Below are positions 58,220 to 64,000 of a DNA stretch of 64,000 nucleotides, piece by piece (the stretch's first letter is position 1; the number at the start of each line of letters is the position of its first letter). This DNA is from an uncultured Solirubrobacteraceae bacterium. GTDB lineage: Bacteria; Actinomycetota; Thermoleophilia; Solirubrobacterales; Solirubrobacteraceae. The translations under genes were made by a program, and so were the position numbers. The stretch lies in NCBI GenBank assembly GCA_902806175.1, contig CADCVQ010000009.1, forward strand, positions 1 through 64,000, in the 5' to 3' direction. Below the pieces are notes generated by a model. The model had not been told where the DNA came from. It ran no database searches and was given only the letters and a program-made list of their open reading frames with translations.

Positions 58220-59767
58220 ATGGACGCGCGCGCGACCGTTCTGCTGCTCCCGGATGGCCTGAGTGCCTCGGGGGCGGCCGACCGGCTGGCGGCGCTCGTG
58301 CCGGTCGTGACACAGAGCACGCACGCGATCGAGCGCACGTTCTGGGACACGTTCGACGGGCGCCTGCACCGCGCCGGCCTCGCCCTCGCCGACGCGGCCA
58401 GTCGGCTCGTCCTGATGGACGCCGCGACGTCCGTCGAGCAGGCCAGCGGCGATCAGCCGCGGGGCGCGCGCAGGCTGACGCTCGAGATCCTGCCGGCCGG
58501 GATCCTGCACGACCGGCTGGCGCCGATCGTCGAGATGCGCGCGCTGACCCCGATCGCCCGCGTGCGTAGCCGTCAGCTGCCGATCAACGTGCTCGACGAC
58601 GTCGGCAAGATCGTCGTGCGCCTGCGCGCCGAGGAACCGGCGGCGCTCGCGGGCGGCGCCGCAGAGCACCCGCTGCGCCCGCGCCTGCACGTCGTCGGCG
58701 TGCGCGGCTATGACGCCGACTACGACCGCGTGCTGGCGATCCTGACGGGCGCGGTCGGCCTGCAGGCTGCCCCGCGGCCGGTGCTCGACGACGCCGTCGC
58801 GGCGCTCGGCCGCCCGATCGGCGGCATGTCGTCGAAGCTGCGCATCGAGCTGGACCCGGCCGGTCGCGCCGACGCGGCCGCTGTGGCGATCCTGCGCCGC
58901 CTGACCGAGGTCATCGAGGACAACACGCCGGGAACGCTGGCCGACGTCGACTCGGAGTTCCTGCATGACCTGCGCGTCGCGGTGCGCCGCTCGCGCGCGC
59001 TGCAGCGCGAGCTGCGCGGGGTGTTCTCGCCCGAGCCGCTGCGTGTCTTTCGCGCCGGCTTTCGCGAGCTGCAGGTGCTGACCGGGCCGACGCGCGACCT
59101 CGACGTGCAGCTGCTCGAGTTCGGCGAGCTTGCGGCGGGGCTGGGGGAGAGCACGGCGGGCGACGTCGCGCCGTTGCGGCGGCTGCTCGAGCAGCGCCTC
59201 GTGATCGAGCGCAGGAAGATGGTCAGCGGGCTGCGCTCGGAGCGCACGCGAGGGCTGCTGGCGAACTGGGCGGACTTCCTCGACGGCCTCGTCGATGCGC
59301 CGCAGGGCGATCGTCCCGATGCCACCCGGCCGATCGCCGACGTCGCCGCCGAGCGGATCAGCGCGGTCTACCGGCGGATGGTGAAGATGGGCCGGGCGAT
59401 CGACGACGACAGCCCGCACGAGGCGCTGCACGACCTGCGCAAGAAGGGCAAGGAGCTGCGCTACCTGCTCGAGTTCTTCGCGTCGCTGTATCCGCCGGAC
59501 GTCGTCAAGCCGATGGTGTCGACGCTGAAGGGGCTGCAGGACGTGCTCGGCCGCTTCCAGGACCGCGAGGTGCAGGCGGACCTGCTGCGTGCGCTGGGCG
59601 ACGAGATCGCGGCGATGGAGGGCGGCGCGGCGGCGCTGATGGCGATGGGCGTCCTCGTCGAGCGGCTCGTCGAGCAGCAGGAGCAGGCGCGGGCACAGTT
59701 CGCCGCGAGCTTCGCGCAGTTCGCGGCCAAGCCGCAGCGCAAGATCGTCCGCGAGACGTTCGGATGA
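58220..59767 (+). CDS. CHAD-domain protein with degenerate CYTH-like N-terminus
   Basis: This is a 515-residue soluble protein. Residues 1-200 look like a degenerate CYTH/triphosphatase domain (ERTFWDTFDGRLHRAGLALAD), but the ExExK active-site motif is not evident. Residues about 225-500 are a CHAD domain, with the conserved His/Arg blocks FLHDLRVAVRRSRALQREL and ALHDLRKKGKELRYLLEFF. CHAD helical bundles bind polyphosphate, and CHAD proteins locate to polyphosphate granules in other bacteria. A CAGACT box lies six bases before ATG 58220. Its TGA overlaps the ATG of a ParA-type ATPase (ATGA), so the two are made together. Confidence 0.9.
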   Translation: MDARATVLLLPDGLSASGAADRLAALVPVVTQSTHAIERTFWDTFDGRLHRAGLALADAASRLVLMDAATSVEQASGDQPRGARRLTLEILPAGILHDRLAPIVEMRALTPIARVRSRQLPINVLDDVGKIVVRLRAEEPAALAGGAAEHPLRPRLHVVGVRGYDADYDRVLAILTGAVGLQAAPRPVLDDAVAALGRPIGGMSSKLRIELDPAGRADAAAVAILRRLTEVIEDNTPGTLADVDSEFLHDLRVAVRRSRALQRELRGVFSPEPLRVFRAGFRELQVLTGPTRDLDVQLLEFGELAAGLGESTAGDVAPLRRLLEQRLVIERRKMVSGLRSERTRGLLANWADFLDGLVDAPQGDRPDATRPIADVAAERISAVYRRMVKMGRAIDDDSPHEALHDLRKKGKELRYLLEFFASLYPPDVVKPMVSTLKGLQDVLGRFQDREVQADLLRALGDEIAAMEGGAAALMAMGVLVERLVEQQEQARAQFAASFAQFAAKPQRKIVRETFG

Positions 59768-60513
59768 CGAAGGTCGTCGCGCTCTACAACATCAAGGGCG
59801 GCGTCGGCAAGACGTCGGCCGCCGTCAACCTCGCCTGGACGGCGGCCGAGCAGGGATCGCGCGTGCTGCTGTGGGACCTCGATCCGCAGGGCGCGGCGAG
59901 CTTCCTGCTGCGGATCAAGCCGAAGGTGCGCGGCGGCGGCGCCAAGCTCGTGCGCGGCAAGAGCGATCCGGTCGCGCTGCTGAAGGGGTCCGACCACGAG
60001 CTCCTGGACCTGCTGCCGGCCGACTTCTCCTATCGCAACATGGACCTCGCGCTGGATGCGACGAAGCGCCCGACGCAGGGGCTGCAGCGCGTGATCGCGC
60101 CGCTCGCCCACGACTACGACTACGTCTTCCTGGACTGCCCGCCAGCGATCTCGCTGGCCTCCGAGAACGTCTTCGCGGCAGCCGACCTGCTGCTCGTACC
60201 GCTGATCCCGTCGCCGCTGTCGCTGCGCACGTTCGAGCAGCTCCAGCGCTTCGTCGCCGGCGAGGTGCCCAAGCCGCGCCCGCAGATCGCGGCCTTCTTC
60301 TCGATGGCCGACGGCCGCAAGACGCTGCACCGCGAGGTCATGGACGAGCTCGGCGCGCGCGTGGACGGCGCCGTGCTCGAGACCGCGATCCCGGCGGCCA
60401 GCGACGTCGAGAAGATGGCCCTCAGGCGCCGCGCGCTCGCCGGCTTTGCGCCCCACGGCCGCGCCGCGCGCGCCTACGCGGCACTGTGGGACGAGCTGCG
60501 GCCGCGGCTGTAG
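59764..60513 (+). CDS. ParA/MinD-family ATPase
   Basis: This 249-residue P-loop ATPase has the deviant Walker A KGGVGKTS (Lys11 and Lys16 present), the Walker A' LWDLDPQGAAS and Walker B VFLDCPPAIS. It is typical of ParA/Soj and McdA-like positioning ATPases, which form gradients on the nucleoid and move cargo. There is no ParB gene and no parS-like site nearby, which argues against plasmid or chromosome partition. It is coupled to a CHAD gene, so the likely cargo adaptor is the polyphosphate-binding protein. The function as a granule positioner is inference. Confidence 0.92.
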   Translation: MTKVVALYNIKGGVGKTSAAVNLAWTAAEQGSRVLLWDLDPQGAASFLLRIKPKVRGGGAKLVRGKSDPVALLKGSDHELLDLLPADFSYRNMDLALDATKRPTQGLQRVIAPLAHDYDYVFLDCPPAISLASENVFAAADLLLVPLIPSPLSLRTFEQLQRFVAGEVPKPRPQIAAFFSMADGRKTLHREVMDELGARVDGAVLETAIPAASDVEKMALRRRALAGFAPHGRAARAYAALWDELRPRL

Positions 60514-60611
60514 GGACAGGACTTGCGGCGATTGACTGCCCGCGTGGCGACGTCCAGGCGCTGCCCGTGTGCACCGGCGCAGAAAGACTCTAGTGGCCCA
60601 GCGGCTGGCGG

Positions 60612-62876
60612 TCAGGCGCTCGTGCTCGCGTGTGCTGCTGGGGCGATCATCGGCAGCGCGGGCGCGGGTCGGCCGACGTAATAGCCCTGGGCGTGGTCGA
60701 TGCCGACGTCGCGCACGAGTTGCAGCGTCGCCGCGTCTTCGACGTACTCGGCGACCGTCTGCTTGCCGAGGCCGCGCGCGAGCGCCACGAGCGACTCGAC
60801 GAGGACGAGGTCGCTGGGATCGGTCGTGAGGTTCTTGATGAACTGGCCGTCGATCTTCAGCTCGTCGAAGGGCAGGTTCTTGAGGTAGTGAAACGAAGCG
60901 AAGCCAGAGCCGAAGTCGTCAAGGGCGATCCCGCAGCCCAGATCCGAGAGGCTCGTGAGGAAGCGTCGTGCGTCGTCGAGGCTTGCGATCGCGGCGGTTT
61001 CGGTGACCTCGAAGACGAGCCCGGCGGGATCGATCGGCGAGTTCTCGAGGGCGTTGCAGATGAAGTCGAGGAAGTCGTGGTCTGACAGCGAGCGCGCGGA
61101 GATGTTGATCTGCAGGCGAACCGGGTCGGCGGTGGCGTTGCGGCGTTCAAGGAGCGCGATCGCCTCGCGCACCACCCAGCGGTCGATGGTGCGGATCATC
61201 CCGCGGCGCTCGGCGATCGGCAGAAAGGCTCCCGGCAGGATGACTTCGCCGTCGGGGCCGAGCATGCGCAGTAGCAGCTCGTAGTTGGTGATCTTGCCCG
61301 ACGCGATGTTCAGGATCGGCTGCGCGTAGAGCGTCAGGTGCTGCTCGTCGAGGGCGCGCCTGATCCGGTCGGGCCATGAGATCTGGTTGACGACGCCGGT
61401 GCTCTGGACGGTCGCGGTGCAGTAGACGACGCAGCGATTGCCTCCGGCGTCCTTGGCCTCGTACATCGCCAGATCGGCGTCGTTGAGCAGCTCGTCGCCG
61501 GTGAGGTCGGTGTCGGCGGCGTGGACGACGACGCCGACGCTCGCGGTGCGCTGGATGCGGCCGCCGGCGATGTGCACAGCATGCTCGCTGACGCGCTGCA
61601 CGAGCGCGGCCCCGAGGATTTCGGCCTGCTCACGGCCCAGGTCGCCGACGAGGACGGCGAACTCGTCACCGCCGAGGCGCGCGACGATGTCGCTTTGGCG
61701 CGTGCCTTCGCTGAGGGCGTTCGCCGCGGAGACGAGCATCTCGTCTCCGACCTGGTGGCCGAGCGTGTCGTTGACTTCCTTGAAGTTGTCGAGGTCGACG
61801 ACGATCACAGCGCCGCCACGGCCGCAACGGCGTGCGCGCTCAAGCTGCGCGGACAGCTCGCGCTCAAATCGACGCCGGTTGAACAGCCCGGTGAGTGGGT
61901 CGATGTCGGCGAGGTCTTTGAGCTCGCGCGCCAGGCGGTTGCGCTCGGTGACGTCTTCGATCTGCACGATCACGTCGCGCACGTCACCGCAGCCGGCGAC
62001 GACCGACATGCTCAGGCGCCCCTCGAACGCGACGCCGGTGCGGTCCAGCAGCGCGAGCTCGTCATGAAAGACGGGTGAGCGGCCGGCGGTCAGGTCGTCG
62101 ATTGCGTCCAGGATGCGTCCCTCTCCCGCGGCATCGAGCAGCACCGAGACGTGCGCGCCGGCGAGTTCGGACTCTGTGTAGCCAAAACGCTGGCAGAGCG
62201 TGCGATTGACGCGCACGAGCGCGCCGCGCGTCGGGCCGTCGGCGCCGATCAGCGCCATGCCGACCGGCCCGTCTTCGAAGGCGCTGCGAAAGCGCGCGTC
62301 GCTTTCGCTGGCATGGTCGCTGGCGCGCCGGCTCTCGGCGCGGACGTCCTCGTTCATCCGCCATGACACCACGGCGGCGATCGACGCCGCCAGGACAAAC
62401 CCGCCGTGGACGCCGGCCAGGACCCACGGATCGCCGCCGTGGTTATACACCGAGTCGCGATCGAGGAACCCGGCCGCCAGGTGGTGCACCACGACGAATC
62501 CGAACGCGATCAGAAACGGGCGCCAGTCCTCGTACAGCGAGACGACGATGATCATCACAAAGAACATGAAGTGCGCCTCGATCGCCCCCGCCGCGAGATG
62601 CACCGCCAGCGCGGTTGCCGTGCACAGCCCCAGCGACACCAGTGACGACGACGTGGCCTGCCGGGCGCGCCCCCGGCTTGCCAGCAGGGCGATCACGAGC
62701 AGCGCGCCGCCGCCTACAGCGGCGTGGGCCCCCGCGTGCCCGACGGCCAGGCCATACAACGGCAGCGCCAGGGCCAACAGCCACAGCACAAGCAAGATCC
62801 CTTGATGGCGACGCACCCACTCGGCTGCGGGCAGGGTCTCACCCGACGGCAGCTGTCCACGTAAAAAGCTTCGCAT
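60612..62876 (-). CDS. Membrane GGDEF-EAL protein with PAS domain
   Basis: This 754-residue c-di-GMP enzyme starts with about six membrane helices (about 25-190; a segment contains HFMFFVMIIVVSLYEDW), then a PAS domain (ARFRSAFEDGPVGMALI). The GGDEF domain has an intact RLGGDEF. The EAL domain has an ELL variant in the first motif (NYELLLRM) and DDFGSGFASF and KIDGQFI intact. Both synthesis and breakdown of c-di-GMP are possible. ATG 62876 gives a short cytoplasmic N-terminus; the frame is open further upstream. It lies convergent to the ParA gene and divergent from the choice-of-anchor P gene. Confidence 0.92.
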   Translation of the reverse strand: MRSFLRGQLPSGETLPAAEWVRRHQGILLVLWLLALALPLYGLAVGHAGAHAAVGGGALLVIALLASRGRARQATSSSLVSLGLCTATALAVHLAAGAIEAHFMFFVMIIVVSLYEDWRPFLIAFGFVVVHHLAAGFLDRDSVYNHGGDPWVLAGVHGGFVLAASIAAVVSWRMNEDVRAESRRASDHASESDARFRSAFEDGPVGMALIGADGPTRGALVRVNRTLCQRFGYTESELAGAHVSVLLDAAGEGRILDAIDDLTAGRSPVFHDELALLDRTGVAFEGRLSMSVVAGCGDVRDVIVQIEDVTERNRLARELKDLADIDPLTGLFNRRRFERELSAQLERARRCGRGGAVIVVDLDNFKEVNDTLGHQVGDEMLVSAANALSEGTRQSDIVARLGGDEFAVLVGDLGREQAEILGAALVQRVSEHAVHIAGGRIQRTASVGVVVHAADTDLTGDELLNDADLAMYEAKDAGGNRCVVYCTATVQSTGVVNQISWPDRIRRALDEQHLTLYAQPILNIASGKITNYELLLRMLGPDGEVILPGAFLPIAERRGMIRTIDRWVVREAIALLERRNATADPVRLQINISARSLSDHDFLDFICNALENSPIDPAGLVFEVTETAAIASLDDARRFLTSLSDLGCGIALDDFGSGFASFHYLKNLPFDELKIDGQFIKNLTTDPSDLVLVESLVALARGLGKQTVAEYVEDAATLQLVRDVGIDHAQGYYVGRPAPALPMIAPAAHASTSA

Positions 62877-63190
62877 GAAGGGCTTTATCGGCAGCCAAGC
62901 ACGCGAACACAAACCCTGCTCGATCCTGGGTGAGCGCTGGCGCGGCAGGTGATCACCGTGGAACGCGCGTCCGGGCCGTTTGGGTCCCGGCGCCCGCGAA
63001 CACGCGCGTTTGCACGGATTCTGCGGTCGGTCCTTTGCACTGCGTACGGTTGACGCATCGGACATTTTTGATGGGCTACTACGTGTCGCGGTCCCCGTCT
63101 CATGATGGGACGGGTGGCGGAGAGTCCCACGAGTGCTCCGCGCGCAGACGCCCGGGAGGTAGGCCATAACCCCGGATTAAAGGAGATCTT
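62877..63190. promoter_or_regulatory. Divergent region with probable structured leader
   Basis: No gene is seen in these 314 bases. On the plus strand TTGACG (63050-63055) with TACTAC (63077-63082) suggests a promoter with loose spacing. After it, about 105 bases contain two hairpins: CCCGTC/GACGGG around 63097-63116, and GCGGAG/CTCCGC between about 63116 and 63140. A long 5' leader then leads to AAAGGAG before ATG 63191. I could not match the consensus of known riboswitches. Confidence 0.45.
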
Positions 63191-63913
63191 ATGCACTCTG
63201 TGCACAGCGGCCGCATCGGCCGCAGTCTGTCGCTGGCCCCGCCCGCGTCGAGTAGCCGTCATCGGCTTGCATTGATGACCGCGGTCTCGCTGACGGCGAC
63301 GCTTGCCGGCACCGGCTCAGCCGGCGCGGCGGTGTCCGTCACGGGCGGCGCGTACGGCGTCAACGCGAACGTCAACGCGCTGCTGGCTCCTGTCTCCGTG
63401 GGCGCGCTGCCGTCGGTGAGCCTTCCGGTGGACGGCGGCGGGCCATTTACCGAGTCATTGCTGTCGGCGAACGTTGGCGGCCTTGCGCCCATTGGGGTGG
63501 CGAGGATGAGCACCGAGGGCAATTCGGGCATCGGCACGGTGAGGAGCTCGGTTGTGACGGCCGACGTCGGCGTCGCCGGACTGGTTGCTGCATCGGCCGC
63601 GCGCAGCCGCTGCTCGGTCACGACGACCGGCGCGGATGGCTCGGCGTCGGTCGTGGGTCTCGTCGTGGCGGGGATCGCGATCTCGACGATCGATGCCGGC
63701 CCGAACACGTCAATCGCACTGCCGGTCGGCCGCGTGATCGTCAACGAGCATCGCCGTGGCGGCGATTCGCAGATCACCGTCAACGCCGTGCACGTCATCC
63801 TCAACGCGGCCTTCGTCACAGGCGATGTCGTGATCGCGCAATCACGCTGCGCCGTCGCGACGTCGACGCGCACGAAGAGCCGCAAGCCGCGCCGTCGCGG
63901 CGCACGCGCATGA
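63191..63913 (+). CDS. Secreted choice-of-anchor P family protein
   Basis: This 240-residue protein has an N-terminal signal peptide (hydrophobic run ending AGAAVS). The choice-of-anchor P body follows: short repeated strands, a VSLPVDGGGPFTESLLSANV segment and two Cys far apart. A basic tail (TRTKSRKPRRRGARA) ends the protein in place of the usual C-terminal anchor. AAAGGAG gives a strong translation site before ATG 63191. Such proteins are exported and their role is unknown. The TGA overlaps the ATG of the next gene (ATGA). Confidence 0.8.
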   Translation: MHSVHSGRIGRSLSLAPPASSSRHRLALMTAVSLTATLAGTGSAGAAVSVTGGAYGVNANVNALLAPVSVGALPSVSLPVDGGGPFTESLLSANVGGLAPIGVARMSTEGNSGIGTVRSSVVTADVGVAGLVAASAARSRCSVTTTGADGSASVVGLVVAGIAISTIDAGPNTSIALPVGRVIVNEHRRGGDSQITVNAVHVILNAAFVTGDVVIAQSRCAVATSTRTKSRKPRRRGARA

Positions 63914-64000
63914 GCCCTCGTCGCGCAGCACTCGCGCTGGCGTTGACGTTTGTGGCGGCCGCGCCCGCCGTGGCAGCCGCCGCTGCGGACCCGCTGCGCA
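63910..64000 (+). CDS. Start of an exported protein, 3' partial
   Basis: ATG 63910 overlaps the previous stop. Thirty codons are visible: MSPRRAALALALTFVAAAP and then an Ala-rich cleavage region, a signal peptide. The rest lies outside the window. Probably co-expressed with the choice-of-anchor P protein. Confidence 0.65.
   Translation, partial: MSPRRAALALALTFVAAAPAVAAAAADPLR

Noticed and set aside
59764-60513. Plasmid or chromosome partition locus
   Set aside because: No ParB-type gene, no parS-like palindromes and no replication gene; the neighbour is a CHAD protein.
60588-60600. CTAGTGG similar to the tips of the 170-bp palindrome
   Set aside because: Only seven bases match, and there is no second arm nearby.
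62990-63016. CGAACACGCGCGTTTG as an SOS (LexA) box
   Set aside because: The half-sites are six bases apart instead of four and one is imperfect.
63100-63180. c-di-GMP-I (GEMM) riboswitch upstream of the choice-of-anchor P gene
   Set aside because: The conserved GCAAAGCC-type core is missing; only weak similarity near AGGTAGGCC remains.
1-64000. tRNA, rRNA, tmRNA or CRISPR arrays
   Set aside because: No cloverleaf with a CCA-type end, no rRNA signature sequence and no regularly spaced repeats were seen by eye. A covariance scan was not possible.

Overview
The window is GC-rich, densely coded chromosomal DNA. It looks like a Gram-positive actinobacterium with GTG, TTG and ATG starts, ATGA/GTGA gene overlaps and no plasmid, phage or CRISPR hallmarks. 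The gene set includes secreted choice-of-anchor and FG-GAP proteins with cationic tails, paired exported ferritin-like proteins, a response-regulator/thioredoxin-reductase fusion and an AcrA1-type acyl reductase. This would fit a deep actinobacterial lineage such as Thermoleophilia (Solirubrobacterales). That placement is inference, since there is no rRNA or tRNA gene to test it.

Layout. 0-2 kb: end of a charged repeat protein, a decayed gene remnant and a short-chain dehydrogenase pseudogene. 2-6 kb: membrane protein pair, then Lon protease carrying an in-frame tandem insertion. 6-9 kb: about 500 bp without a gene, then a DoxX/TetR pair divergent from a multidrug-type MFS pump. 9-15 kb: phosphoesterase and acetyltransferase sharing one symmetric -10 box, an M23 peptidase, a GlxA-type regulator and an FG-GAP surface protein. 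15-21 kb: ABC-2 exporter and a polyphosphate block (ppx, ppk, an HD-like protein). 21-25 kb: two exported ferritin-like proteins, a SpoT-like hydrolase and a bifunctional fatty acyl reductase. 25-33 kb: MFS pump, cNMP-histidine kinase and receiver-TrxR fusion in one operon, divergent from an ABC-F protein; then a small membrane protein with a PRXL2-like thioredoxin-fold protein. 33-36 kb: arginine dihydrolase/ornithine aminotransferase fusion with an Lrp regulator. 36-47 kb: RsbW-like kinase, LVIVD-type secreted protein, truncated SARP beside a 170-bp palindromic element, two-component system, LolA-like protein with an ABC-2 exporter, amidohydrolase and FNT channel. 47-57.6 kb: a minus-strand glycan operon of nine genes (two epimerases, two dehydrogenases, four glycosyltransferases, one methyltransferase). 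57.7-64 kb: two small acidic proteins, a CHAD protein coupled to a ParA ATPase, a GGDEF-EAL enzyme and a choice-of-anchor P protein with a possible structured leader.

Themes. Polyphosphate recurs: ppx, ppk and a probable CHAD/ParA granule-positioning pair, which is the best candidate here for an undescribed system. Several starts lie only 6-9 nt after a TAnnnT box, which indicates leaderless transcription. Three short tandem duplications with periods divisible by three (45, 42 and 45 bp) show an active slippage or duplication process. All functional statements come from reading translated sequence and recalling families; no database search was run.
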